In this document: positions 28,664 to 36,810 of the stretch, one piece after another | Layout: every line of letters begins with the position of its first letter | How positions within the stretch are numbered: the first letter of the stretch is position 1 | DNA from: Chlamydia muridarum str. Nigg | GTDB lineage: Bacteria; Chlamydiota; Chlamydiia; Chlamydiales; Chlamydiaceae | Direction: 5' to 3' | Assembly (NCBI RefSeq): GCF_000006685.1 | Contig: NC_002620.2 | Coordinates: forward strand, 515,205-579,204 | Length of the DNA: 64,000 bases | Notes under the pieces: generated by a model | Told to the model about the DNA's origin: nothing | What the model saw: only the letters and a program-made list of their open reading frames with translations | Databases searched by the model: none | Made by a program: the position numbers and the translations under genes

Positions 28664-30247
28664 ATGCCTAAAAAAAAGTTTTTATATATCTTGATCCCCT
28701 TCTTGAGCCTTACTTTTGGCTTAACGTCTTGTCACCAGAAAGAAGAAAACCTAAGAAATATTTTGCGTGTTGCTATTTGCCACGATCCAATGTCTTTAGA
28801 TCCTCGCCAAGTTTTTTTGATTAAAGATGTTTGTATAGCAAAAGCACTTTATGAAGGATTGGTTCGAGAAAATGATGGCAGTCTTCATTTGGCTCTAGCA
28901 GAAAGATACAGCTTGTCCCAGGATCGGTGTGTCTACACTTTTTTTCTAAAAAAAACTTTTTGGCATAACGGAGATCTTGTAACAGCATATGATTTTGAAG
29001 AGTCTATAAAGCAATTTTATCTCCATGAGGTTGATAATGTTGCGTTACGATTGCTTGCGTTAATTAAAAATTCTCATGCTGTTCTAAAAGGAGACATTCC
29101 TGTTGAAAATTTAGGTGTTCGCGCTTTAGATGAACATACTCTTGAAATCACTCTAGAACACCCCTCTTCTCATTTTTTAGAAACTCTCACACATCCCGTT
29201 TTTTATCCAGTGCATGCTTCTTTGAGAGAATATTATAGAAATCGAAGTAAACGCTCTCTTCCAATAATTTCTAACGGGCCTTTTATCATTCGGTGTTATG
29301 AGCCACAAAATTTTTTGTTGCTTGATAAAAATCCTTTTTATCATGACCAAAAAAATGTTTCTTTAGATGCTGTACGCTTACAAATAGTTCCCGATATTCA
29401 TACAGCGGTGCAATTGTTTCAAAAAAAATATGTGGATTTAGTGGGGTTGCCTTGGAGCTCCTCCTTCCCTCTAGAAGAACAAAAAAATCTTTCTCAAGAT
29501 TTTTTGTATGATTATCCGGTGCTAAATTGCACAGTTCTATTCTGCAATGTTAACCACAAACCATTAGATAATCCTTCGCTAAGAGCGGCACTCTCTTTAG
29601 CCATTGATCGAGAAACATTATTAAAATTAGCTGGCAAAGGAAGCATTGCTACCAGTTTTGTACATCCTAGTCTATCTAAGATGCCTTTAGATGTTCTTTC
29701 GCAAAAAGAGAGAATCTCTTTAGCTAAAAATTACCTAGCGGAAGCTTTAAAAACTGTTCCTCAAGAAGAGTTAAAAAAAATCACACTCATCTACCCCATA
29801 GAATCTATTGTCTTGCGAGCAGTTGTTCAAGAGATTCGTCAACAGTTATTTGATGTTTTAGGATTTAAGATTTCTACTTTAGGATTAGAATACCACAGTT
29901 TTTTGGATAAACGTTCTAAAGGAGAGTTTTCTTTATCAACAGGAAATTGGGTTGCTGATTATCAACAAGCCAAAGCTTTTCTATCCATCCTTGGTAATGG
30001 GACTAAATATAAAGATTATCAAGTGATTGATTGGCAAAATCAAGAATATACGGATATCGTATCTCGACTTTTGGTTGAGGATTCAACAGATTTACAAATT
30101 CTAGCAGAACAACTATTGCTCAAAGAATCCCCTCTTATTCCCCTTTATCACTTGGATTATGCTTACGCTAAACATCCTAAAGTCTCTAATCTCCAAACCT
30201 CCTCACTCGGAGAAATTGATTTAAAAAGAGTCTCGTTAGTGGAGTAA
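28664..30247 (+). CDS. Oligopeptide-binding lipoprotein, OppA type (second OppA in the window)
   Basis: This 527-residue solute-binding protein has a lipoprotein signal, MPKKK followed by a hydrophobic stretch ending LTSC with lipidated Cys23. The mature part has the usual family 5 start (DPMSLDPRQV, YEGLV) and an FWHNGD segment. I start at the ATG at 28664 because the upstream in-frame TTG would put nine extra residues before a textbook signal peptide. It is homologous to the OppA at 55842 but not adjacent to permease genes, so it may share the OppBCDF permease or act alone as a receptor. Its position before dsbB matches CT175 of C. trachomatis by recalled synteny. Ligand is not predictable. 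Confidence 0.9.
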   Translation: MPKKKFLYILIPFLSLTFGLTSCHQKEENLRNILRVAICHDPMSLDPRQVFLIKDVCIAKALYEGLVRENDGSLHLALAERYSLSQDRCVYTFFLKKTFWHNGDLVTAYDFEESIKQFYLHEVDNVALRLLALIKNSHAVLKGDIPVENLGVRALDEHTLEITLEHPSSHFLETLTHPVFYPVHASLREYYRNRSKRSLPIISNGPFIIRCYEPQNFLLLDKNPFYHDQKNVSLDAVRLQIVPDIHTAVQLFQKKYVDLVGLPWSSSFPLEEQKNLSQDFLYDYPVLNCTVLFCNVNHKPLDNPSLRAALSLAIDRETLLKLAGKGSIATSFVHPSLSKMPLDVLSQKERISLAKNYLAEALKTVPQEELKKITLIYPIESIVLRAVVQEIRQQLFDVLGFKISTLGLEYHSFLDKRSKGEFSLSTGNWVADYQQAKAFLSILGNGTKYKDYQVIDWQNQEYTDIVSRLLVEDSTDLQILAEQLLLKESPLIPLYHLDYAYAKHPKVSNLQTSSLGEIDLKRVSLVE

Positions 30248-30428
30248 GTGTGGAAAATGCTCGCAACAAGCAAGATAGGCTCTTAAACCTCCAAGTACGC
30301 GACTCCCGTAGTTTCGATATTCAGCACTAACGATGCTCTTACTGCTAAGCATTAATTTTTACAAAAATAAACGAAAATTCTAGGATTTGTGATCAAAGAA
30401 TTTTTAAATTAAACAATCTACGTTACTT

Positions 30429-31505
30429 ATGACTTCACCTTTATCAACAGCTGCTTCATCCTATCTCCGCACATTACAAAGAGCGTTTCCTCTGGGGGGG
30501 GGGGGGTATCCTACTAATCCTAACTCCGCTCAAACTGCACTAAGAGTACAGACAGCAGCAACATCTTTAGCTATAGTTCCTTACCCCCGTCCTCTGTCCT
30601 CAGAGCCGGTAAGCTTTTTCTCTAAACACTGTAAAAATGATGCTCAGAGCATTATTGAAAATGCTATTCTTTCCGCATCTTCTTCTGTTTTTCTGAAAAT
30701 CTTTAGTCTATCTTCTGAACCCATTGTCCAGGATCTTATCTGCAAATCGGAAGAAAGTATACCAGTAACTATACATTACCAGCATATACCAGAACCTATT
30801 GTGAATAAATTGGAGGAAGCCGGGGCAGAACTAATCCGTTGTCACAGAAATAGACGCTCTCTACTCCATAGAAAAACTATGATCCTTGATGAAAAACAAG
30901 TGATTACTGGAAGCGCAAACTTCACTAGAAATTCTATAAATAATGACGTAAATCTTTTGGCTCGAGTAAATAACGTGCACATAGCTAATTTGATGCAGAA
31001 AAATCAAAAAGGCAAAGCGATTATAGAAAATTCTACTAAAGGAAAACAAACTGTCTGTTACTTGCCTATAAATCATAAAAAATGCGGGAATGAAAGGCAA
31101 ATTGTGAAAGCAATTAATAATGCCACGAGTTCTATTCAGATTGGAATGTGTATTCTTACACACCGAGGCATTCTCCAAGCTCTTAATGAAGCGGCCACAC
31201 AACGATCTGTTCTTGTTACAATCATTATCGATTCTCTAGAAAGTCAACAAACCATAGACATACTAAAAGCTCTTGGATCTAAATTAAGAGTACGAGTCGG
31301 AACCGGCGATCGCATTCACTGTAAAGCATGTATTCTCGATCATAACACTGCCATTATTGGCTCCGCTAACTGGGCTGCCAGCGGACTAAAAGCTAATAAA
31401 GAAGATATTATAATTGTAAATCCTCTTACAGAGCGTCAAAGAGAAGATTTAAGCATTTGGTGGCGGTACCTTTGTGATAATAGTGCTATCTTACCAGAAG
31501 ACTAA
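30429..31505 (+). CDS. Phospholipase D-like protein with two HKD motifs and a 13-G coding run
   Basis: This 358-residue plasticity-zone PLD-like protein has His147/Lys149/Asp154 (HRKTMILD, then GSANF) and His297/Lys299/Asp304 (HCKACILD, then GSANW), so a full active site is present. It is shorter than the first PLD gene, lacking its basic N-terminal and C-terminal tails. Codons 22-26 (Leu-Gly-Gly-Gly-Gly) are made of a run of 13 G. The present run length keeps the frame open, and a change of one base would truncate the protein before either HKD motif. It lies between the OppA-like gene and dsbB, which I recall as adjacent in C. trachomatis, so it looks like an insertion or a lineage-specific loss. 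It ends 30 bp from the end of the convergent dsbB. Substrate is unknown. Confidence 0.9.
   Translation: MTSPLSTAASSYLRTLQRAFPLGGGGYPTNPNSAQTALRVQTAATSLAIVPYPRPLSSEPVSFFSKHCKNDAQSIIENAILSASSSVFLKIFSLSSEPIVQDLICKSEESIPVTIHYQHIPEPIVNKLEEAGAELIRCHRNRRSLLHRKTMILDEKQVITGSANFTRNSINNDVNLLARVNNVHIANLMQKNQKGKAIIENSTKGKQTVCYLPINHKKCGNERQIVKAINNATSSIQIGMCILTHRGILQALNEAATQRSVLVTIIIDSLESQQTIDILKALGSKLRVRVGTGDRIHCKACILDHNTAIIGSANWAASGLKANKEDIIIVNPLTERQREDLSIWWRYLCDNSAILPED
30494..30506 (+). repeat. G13 run inside the PLD coding sequence
   Basis: Thirteen consecutive G lie near the start of the second PLD gene and encode the end of Leu and four Gly. It is the longest homopolymer I found in the window and the strongest candidate for slipped-strand phase variation. 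Confidence 0.93.
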
Positions 31506-31535
31506 AAACACTATTTTTGTCTCTCTGAAGAGGCC

Positions 31536-31943
31536 TTATTCTGATTTTGTGGCAAATATAAGTAGATTAGCGATTGCAAAAAAAGCTAAGGCTGAGGCCA
31601 TTGGCATTGTAATAAATCCTAAAAGAAATAATTTCGTACTGCATGAGACTTTGCCACAAATATCAAGCGTCATTCCTGGAATTTCTTGTAAACAAACTTG
31701 GTAAATAGCAATGCAAAAACCAATAAGAGCTAGTGGAAGAGCGTATATTTTAACCGACAAGTCGTCAAGATACGCAGAAATCCCCAAAATAACCACTAAA
31801 GGAAACAAGCAAATACGCTGGTAATAACAAAGAACACAAGGTTCTACATTGAGTAGATAGCTATAATAGACACTCATGAGAGTCCCTATACAAGAAACCA
31901 ACCAGGCAAAATATAAGCAATAAGAACGTAAGAGTTTAATCAC
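31536..31943 (-). CDS. dsbB: Disulfide bond formation protein B (short BdbC-like type)
   Basis: This 135-residue inner-membrane protein has four predicted helices and two cysteine pairs: Cys36-x-x-Cys39 (EPCVLCYYQR) in the first periplasmic loop, and Cys96/Cys101 (CGKVSC) in the second. DsbB reoxidises a periplasmic thiol oxidase and passes electrons to quinones. Periplasmic disulfides matter in Chlamydia because the outer envelope is cross-linked by cysteine-rich proteins. The start is GTG, overlapping the stop codon of the upstream thioredoxin-like gene by one base (TAGTG), so the two are translationally coupled and likely partners. It corresponds to CT176 by recalled order. Confidence 0.9.
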   Translation of the reverse strand: MIKLLRSYCLYFAWLVSCIGTLMSVYYSYLLNVEPCVLCYYQRICLFPLVVILGISAYLDDLSVKIYALPLALIGFCIAIYQVCLQEIPGMTLDICGKVSCSTKLFLLGFITMPMASALAFFAIANLLIFATKSE

Positions 31944-32656
31944 TATTCCTCCTCTTCCATTGCTTGTAAATGACGCAGTTGAGTAATTACTCTTTCAATT
32001 TCATCAAACGTTGGATCCTCAATAAGATAGTCCCCCACTATTGCTGTGGGAGTAGCAAGTTGACCACCCATGACTTGAGATCCATAAATATTGTTCTTTT
32101 TTAGCTGTTCCGCAAATTTCTGCGAATTTACACATTGCATCAACCCTGTAGGATTAATTTCTCTACCAGAATGCGTAGGAATATTTTCTGCTAATTTCGT
32201 AAGAACTTCAGTAGTAGCCCAGTGTGATCCTTCTGTTTTTTTATGAGTAAGGATTCTGTGAAAATACTCCATATAGGCTTCTGGATCAGGTCGTTTAGGA
32301 TCATGATGATAGACACAAAGCAAAGCCTGTGCAGCGGGCATTGATCCTCTAATAAAACAGACCGGAATCAAAGTGAAAGAGGCTTCCCCGGTATCAATAA
32401 AGCGTTTTTTGATCAAAGGAAAGACTTCTGAAGAAAACTCCTCACACGCAGAACAAGAAGGCTCTTCAAACACAGTAATATTAATGGGTGCATAAGGATT
32501 CCCTATTGTAGGAAAATATTTTGCTGTGGTGGGTATATGTGCTTTTGGCGGCATAATAGAGCGTTTTGTTTGCACCATCAAGCCCACGCATGAAACAAAT
32601 CCCAATGCTGTAACAATAATAAGGATCTTTTTCCTCAAAGGAATCCTCTGATTCAT
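31943..32656 (-). CDS. dsbG: DsbA/DsbG-like thioredoxin-fold oxidase, membrane anchored
   Basis: The protein has 237 residues from the ATG at 32656. Upstream in-frame starts (GTG at 32740, ATG at 32719) would add up to 28 residues before the basic-hydrophobic leader MNQRIPLRKK. A single N-terminal membrane segment is followed by a thioredoxin fold with active site Cys68-Ser-Ala-Cys71 (EPSCSACEEF) and the cis-proline region ATPTAIV. The large helical insertion typical of DsbA-like proteins lies between them. It is the likely redox partner of the coupled dsbB. Annotation as DsbG follows recalled C. trachomatis naming (CT177). The fold alone cannot tell oxidase from isomerase. Confidence 0.86.
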   Translation of the reverse strand: MNQRIPLRKKILIIVTALGFVSCVGLMVQTKRSIMPPKAHIPTTAKYFPTIGNPYAPINITVFEEPSCSACEEFSSEVFPLIKKRFIDTGEASFTLIPVCFIRGSMPAAQALLCVYHHDPKRPDPEAYMEYFHRILTHKKTEGSHWATTEVLTKLAENIPTHSGREINPTGLMQCVNSQKFAEQLKKNNIYGSQVMGGQLATPTAIVGDYLIEDPTFDEIERVITQLRHLQAMEEEE

Positions 32657-32810
32657 TCTTTCATATAGGAGTTGAGATAAGACAAAATTAAAAAAAACGA
32701 AACCGTTTTTTGCTGACATAGAAAAAGTTTCTATAAGCACTTCTATTAAAAAAAACTTTCTCTTTTCTCTTAGACTTTTTATGAGTCAAGAAACTTAAAG
32801 GGTCTTGTTT

Positions 32811-34025
32811 ATGGATAAAGATCTTCTAGAAAACGTTTATCGTCATTTTCGTTATCGTTTTTTTAAATTAAGTATACTTCCTGCTTTACTCGGGCTGTGG
32901 CTATTTTTTACGCCAGACATTCTTAATTACTTAGATGCAACTGTCATTTTATCAGATAGGGTATGTGGAATCCTTTTGATTCTGCTGTCGGCTCTATCTT
33001 TTTATAATCCTATTATTTTGCGACTAGGTGTTTTCATTGGGCTCTGGGTCTCCGTATTTTCTTGTTCTCCAAATTTCTCGCCTTTAGTTTTTGCTCACGA
33101 TTCTTTATTAGGGTTTGCAACACTTGCTATTATTTGCCTGCTTCCAAATCGCCCTGAAGATCTAGAAGTCGGACCCACTATTCCGGAAACTAGCGATTAT
33201 AACCCCTCTTCTGGAGGGAAAAGAGGAGCTGTTCTTCTTTTTTCTTTTTTAGGCTGGCTACAAAGTCGATACCTCACTTCCATAGCATTGAATATTGCTG
33301 ATGCCGATACAACTTGCTCTCTTTTCTTCTCCTCTATTTTAATGGTTATTTATTCCATGCTTATTGTGTTGTCACTAACAGGAGGAGAACGTCGATGGCA
33401 TACTCGGCCCAAAGCTGTGTGTGTTACGGCATTTATGCTTTTCTTTGCGCTAGGAGCAACTTTAATCGCTATTCTCTTATCTCAGTTATCTTTAACAAAT
33501 TATGCGGGAATAAATCTAACAATTGCCCCAGTGTTCTCTTTAGCATTCTTTTATGATGAAATCCGGGCAACATGGCAGTATCTCACCCAATTTTCTTCAG
33601 ATAGAAAGAAACTAACTAAAGTAGCGTTTTATGGATCTGAATATTATAGAGAGTCTTTTTTCTGGGAAGAGCGTTCTGTTTTACCTTTTTCAAAAGCTTG
33701 CAAACAAGCGTTTGAAGGACTTTCTTTCCCTCTCAATTTAGTCTTTGCCTGCATATTAGCTATAGGTTTCGTACAAATAAACACAAACCTGGCTATCCCA
33801 AATACATGTCGATTTTTTGTGAATAATGCTTGTTGGTTTATCCTTGTATTATCGATTTTTTCCTTTGCAAAGAGCCTTCGACATCTTCGATGGTTAAGCC
33901 TACTATTTGCCGCAGGAATCTTGCTTTCTCCTGTGATTTTTCACCTTCCTTTAGAAGCAAAACCCCTATTGTCCATTGTTGCGTCAGGCATTGCTTTTAT
34001 CGGCTTATCTATAGGTCGTTTATAA
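32811..34025 (+). CDS. Multi-pass membrane protein of unknown function
   Basis: This 404-residue integral membrane protein has about ten hydrophobic segments. I choose the ATG at 32811, which follows AAAGGG with good spacing, over a TTG two codons upstream. The first third has evenly spaced helices (LLGLWLFFTP, LLILLSALSFYNP). A short charged loop around residue 125-145 separates it from a second bundle, and a soluble segment (EYYRESFFWEERS) precedes the last four helices. It is not a transporter family I recognise. The helix-Pro pattern is faintly like SPW-repeat proteins. It is divergent from the dsb pair and convergent with the next operon, and corresponds to CT178 by recalled order. Confidence 0.82.
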   Translation: MDKDLLENVYRHFRYRFFKLSILPALLGLWLFFTPDILNYLDATVILSDRVCGILLILLSALSFYNPIILRLGVFIGLWVSVFSCSPNFSPLVFAHDSLLGFATLAIICLLPNRPEDLEVGPTIPETSDYNPSSGGKRGAVLLFSFLGWLQSRYLTSIALNIADADTTCSLFFSSILMVIYSMLIVLSLTGGERRWHTRPKAVCVTAFMLFFALGATLIAILLSQLSLTNYAGINLTIAPVFSLAFFYDEIRATWQYLTQFSSDRKKLTKVAFYGSEYYRESFFWEERSVLPFSKACKQAFEGLSFPLNLVFACILAIGFVQINTNLAIPNTCRFFVNNACWFILVLSIFSFAKSLRHLRWLSLLFAAGILLSPVIFHLPLEAKPLLSIVASGIAFIGLSIGRL

Positions 34026-34052
34026 TTAACAAATAGTGAGTTTCAAAGGTTG

Positions 34053-34688
34053 TTAGTTTTGATTTAATTGGCTATCGTGATCCAGCTTATCTGATCCTGA
34101 TAAATAAAGCCCTTCTCGAATATGAGAGAACGCTTTTTCTATAATCTCATCAAAAGGAGTTTTAGTGAAAGAGCTCTCTTTTGCCAATAAAGAAGGCTTT
34201 GCTAATGTTAATACAGCAAATATAAATCTTTTTGAGAATCCTGTGGGGAGCACTTCATCTTGAATAAACTCTACGAGTCGTTTTACTGAAAGTTTCCCTG
34301 GTTCACAAGATTTACAGAGAGCTAATGACTCAAAATAGCAACTAGTAGCCACTTGCAGTTGCTTCTGAGAGACCAGATTTTGCTCTTTCCAAGCAAAATA
34401 AAGCAGTAAGGCTGTGAACGCTAACGATAAAATTCCAGGAAGAATAAAAGGAAGGAAAACTTCATAAAGAAAAAATAAGTCATTAATAAAGCAAAGAATA
34501 GTACCTATGCATAAAGCAAAAAGAGCCCCCGTCATCATGAGTGCTGAAAAAAAGATGATAGGCAAACTTTTGATTTTATGTTTATGAATTTCATCTTGTA
34601 GAGAGAGTTTGTTATCTCTGGAAAGCATTAGTAATTCTTGATCATAAAAAGAACGTGCAGCTTGCTCAAGTTTTTGAAGAGGGATCAT
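34053..34688 (-). CDS. Two-helix membrane protein of unknown function (Inc-like topology)
   Basis: This 211-residue protein has a polar N-terminus of about 40 residues, two hydrophobic helices close together (about 42-65 and 73-98) and a longer soluble C-terminal domain. This bilobed layout is the usual hint for chlamydial inclusion-membrane proteins, though ordinary inner-membrane proteins can look the same. It begins 2 bp after the ABC ATPase gene stop, so the two are co-transcribed. It does not resemble an ABC permease, which normally has five or more helices. I recognise no catalytic motif. Confidence 0.75.
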   Translation of the reverse strand: MIPLQKLEQAARSFYDQELLMLSRDNKLSLQDEIHKHKIKSLPIIFFSALMMTGALFALCIGTILCFINDLFFLYEVFLPFILPGILSLAFTALLLYFAWKEQNLVSQKQLQVATSCYFESLALCKSCEPGKLSVKRLVEFIQDEVLPTGFSKRFIFAVLTLAKPSLLAKESSFTKTPFDEIIEKAFSHIREGLYLSGSDKLDHDSQLNQN

Positions 34689-34690
34689 CG

Positions 34691-35383
34691 TTAGATCAAA
34701 TGGTTTTTTATTTGCTGCAAAAGCCCTGCAATTCCTTGCTGTTTATCTAAAGAAATTGGATGTAGCTTGCGATTTCTAATAGCAAAAAAAGTCTCTCCTA
34801 TTTCTAAGCAATCCTGAACATCATGAGAAGCTAGGATGATAGCTTTACCTTCTTCTTCAGCAAGTCTTCTCACATCCTGATATAACATCTCTTTTGTCAG
34901 AGAGTCTAAAGATGTAAAAGGCTCGTCCAACAATAAAATGGGTTTAGGAGACAAGCATTGCATAGCGAAAACAACACGCTGCCGCTGCCCCCCAGACAAT
35001 TCATCAGGAAACCGATCCAACAATGAGGATAGCCCAAAAGATTGGATAACCTTATGAAAATTATGATCTTGAACTAGAGGCTTCTGTTTGTGAGGTCCCA
35101 ATTCTGTTGGTAGTAAAATATTTTTTCTAACCGTTCTCCAAGGCAACAGAGCTTCTTTTTGTTGCATATAAGCCACTAGTTCCTGTTTTACAGGCTGCCC
35201 ATTCCAGAGAACCTCTCCTATAAAGCTTGTAAGCAATCCAGCTATAATTCTAAAGAGCGTAGTCTTTCCGCTCCCAGACCCCCCTAATATGAAAGAAATC
35301 TGACCAGGAGCAAAGCTTGCTGCAGCATCTTCAAAAACAAAATGAGACGCATGAGCATAGCATAAAGACTTTACAACTAACAT
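34691..35383 (-). CDS. tauB: ABC transporter ATP-binding protein (TauB-like)
   Basis: This 230-residue ABC ATPase has Walker A GGSGSGKTT, a Q-loop, signature LSGGQRQRV, Walker B ILLLDEP and a switch His in ASHD. The start is the ATG at 35383. A longer frame open to 35446 runs through the tRNA-Ile gene and cannot be coding. Similarity is to nitrate/sulfonate/taurine-type importers (TauB/SsuB), hence the name used for this locus in C. trachomatis. No permease or binding-protein gene is next to it. The two-helix protein downstream is too small to be a typical partner. Substrate is unknown. Confidence 0.88.
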   Translation of the reverse strand: MLVVKSLCYAHASHFVFEDAAASFAPGQISFILGGSGSGKTTLFRIIAGLLTSFIGEVLWNGQPVKQELVAYMQQKEALLPWRTVRKNILLPTELGPHKQKPLVQDHNFHKVIQSFGLSSLLDRFPDELSGGQRQRVVFAMQCLSPKPILLLDEPFTSLDSLTKEMLYQDVRRLAEEEGKAIILASHDVQDCLEIGETFFAIRNRKLHPISLDKQQGIAGLLQQIKNHLI

Positions 35384-35410
35384 GAAAAAAAATTGGAAAT
35401 CTTCTAGACT

Positions 35411-35484
35411 TGCGGTTACCAAGACTTGAACTTGGGACCTCGACATTATCAGTGTCGCGCTCTAACCAACTGAGCTATAACCGC
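35411..35484 (-). tRNA. tRNA-Ile (GAU)
   Basis: The minus strand folds as a full cloverleaf. The acceptor stem is GCGGTTA pairing with TAACCGC, with discriminator A at 35411. The D-loop is AGCTCAGTTGGTTAGAGC and the anticodon loop CTGATAA gives GAU. The T-arm contains GTTCAAGTC. CCA is not encoded. It is 74 nt long and lies 4 bp from tRNA-Ala. Confidence 0.96.
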
Positions 35485-35488
35485 GAGA

Positions 35489-35561
35489 TGGAGACTAGGA
35501 GATTCGAACTCCTGACCTTCTGAATGCAAATCAGACGCTCTACCAACTAAGCTAAGTCCCC
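35489..35561 (-). tRNA. tRNA-Ala (UGC)
   Basis: The acceptor stem is GGGGACT pairing with AGTCTCC. It includes the G3-U70 wobble pair that marks tRNA-Ala. Anticodon loop TTTGCAT gives UGC, and the T-arm contains GTTCGAATC. It is 73 nt, CCA is not encoded, and it is transcribed first in the Ala-Ile pair on the minus strand. Confidence 0.96.
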
Positions 35562-35746
35562 TAAGAGCGGTTGCTACCGACCCATTGTCAGTAACAAAGC
35601 GCTATCTTAATCCAACTAAGATTTTAAGCACAAGAAAAGATTATCAAAATAGAAAAGTTTTTCTTTTTAAGAAGATGCGACTCCCTTTGATAGCACTTTT
35701 TAGGTGTTGTTGACCTAGAAGAGAGCCGCTCTGTACGGATGTTTTA

Positions 35747-35762
35747 TGTCCTTATAAGGACA
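35747..35762. repeat. 16-bp perfect palindrome over a stop codon
   Basis: TGTCCTTATAAGGACA equals its own reverse complement and contains the TAA stop of the secreted-protein gene. A loopless palindrome is a poor hairpin, so it could be a weak terminator or a protein-binding site. Confidence 0.6.
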
Positions 35763-36462
35763 CCCTTTTCCTTATATCCATTTTTTTGGAATTTCTAACC
35801 TTTGTGACTTTGAAAGATTGAATAAAGATATTGTACTCCTTATCCAAAACTTCTGGAGAACGCCCTTTGTAAACCATAAATACTTGATATAAGGTGTGGT
35901 TTACAGAAACAAGCATCCCTCGGAAATATACATCTTCACAGGCAACCCAAAATTCTAGAGCCTTATGCCCTTGTACTTCTGTTGCTTTAAGATATAACAC
36001 TTGTGATTCAGGAAGTGCATATAGCATTCCTGAAAAACCTTCTTGTAGATTCAACTCCGGCTTGCTTATATCCACCTTTTCTGGGTATTCCCAAACAGAT
36101 ACTACATAAACCGTGCTATCATTAGGAGTTTCTGCCACATACGTGTCATAACGGATAGCTAAGTCTGATTGAGGAATCTCCACAATCTGCCCTGAATGCT
36201 CCGGGAACTCCGGGAACTGAACAGAAAAGCCGCCTTCCTGCGTATAATCGTAGCGCTTCCAAGACAAAAGGTCTGAGACTTTTGTAATAGCAGAAGTCTG
36301 CAAATCCTCTGTAGTTGGGAGACTAGTCTTTTCTCCTGAGATCCACGATTTCATTCGACCAATAAAACCTGTTGTCCCCTCGGCAGAAAAAACCTCTACA
36401 GGAGAGAACATGTTGATCAATAAAACAGCAGATAAAGAAAGTTTGTAGAACTTAGAAAGCAT
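35752..36462 (-). CDS. Secreted or periplasmic protein of unknown function
   Basis: The protein has 236 residues from the ATG at 36462. The TTG six codons upstream adds only a hydrophobic run before the positively charged start of a signal peptide. The signal peptide is MLSKFYK plus a hydrophobic core, with a likely signal peptidase I site after VFSA (residue 27). The mature protein is soluble, with no transmembrane segment, mixed alpha/beta composition and a basic C-terminus (RKRVSL). I recognise no motif. It is divergent from kdsB and corresponds to CT181 by recalled synteny. Confidence 0.8.
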   Translation of the reverse strand: MLSKFYKLSLSAVLLINMFSPVEVFSAEGTTGFIGRMKSWISGEKTSLPTTEDLQTSAITKVSDLLSWKRYDYTQEGGFSVQFPEFPEHSGQIVEIPQSDLAIRYDTYVAETPNDSTVYVVSVWEYPEKVDISKPELNLQEGFSGMLYALPESQVLYLKATEVQGHKALEFWVACEDVYFRGMLVSVNHTLYQVFMVYKGRSPEVLDKEYNIFIQSFKVTKVRNSKKMDIRKRVSL

Positions 36463-36810
36463 AATAACAATAAAAACCAAAAGCTTTTCATTACTTTATG
36501 ATAACTCTGCGAACAGTTTTTATTATAAATAAAAATCTCAAATAAAAACCCAAATTTCACATTGTTAGCTCTTTAAAAGAAAGTTCGTTTTAGCGATCTT
36601 TTCATGGATCTTTTCTTGCCCCTTTTTTTGTTTCATTCGTGAAAAATGGAAAGATCCATTATTTAAAACTTGGAAAAGCAGATACAGATTATGACCTGTG
36701 AATAATCTTGATAGTTAACAATCTCCTTGTTAGGATGATCTGTTTCTGTGTGTTACGACTCTGATTTAAGAAATTTTTTCTTAGGAAGAGTGTATTTAAG
36801 GGGGTGCGAT
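36463..36810. other. Divergent intergenic region between the secreted-protein gene and kdsB
   Basis: About 350 bp must hold the promoters of both divergent genes. The main structure is a 10-bp inverted repeat with an inner UUCG-type hairpin (36604-36659), listed separately. Upstream in-frame codons of kdsB from 36748 are probably not translated. I could not identify -35/-10 pairs with confidence. Confidence 0.55.
36604..36659. promoter_or_regulatory. Nested inverted repeat upstream of kdsB
   Basis: ATGGATCTTT (36604-36613) pairs with AAAGATCCAT (36650-36659). Inside the 36-base loop sits a second hairpin, TTTCA-TTCG-TGAAA (36631-36644), with a stable TTCG loop. It is a candidate bidirectional terminator-like or regulatory structure. 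Confidence 0.6.

Noticed and set aside
31474..31704. Plus-strand frame overlapping the end of the PLD gene and dsbB
   Set aside because: It is antisense to dsbB, has no ribosome site, and its residues resemble no protein family.
35384..35446. N-terminal extension of the ABC ATPase
   Set aside because: This stretch runs into the tRNA-Ile gene and the translated residues match no ABC ATPase.
36748..36810. Longer KdsB start at the ATG at 36748
   Set aside because: It adds 21 residues absent from the family, and the GTG at 36811 has a strong ribosome site.
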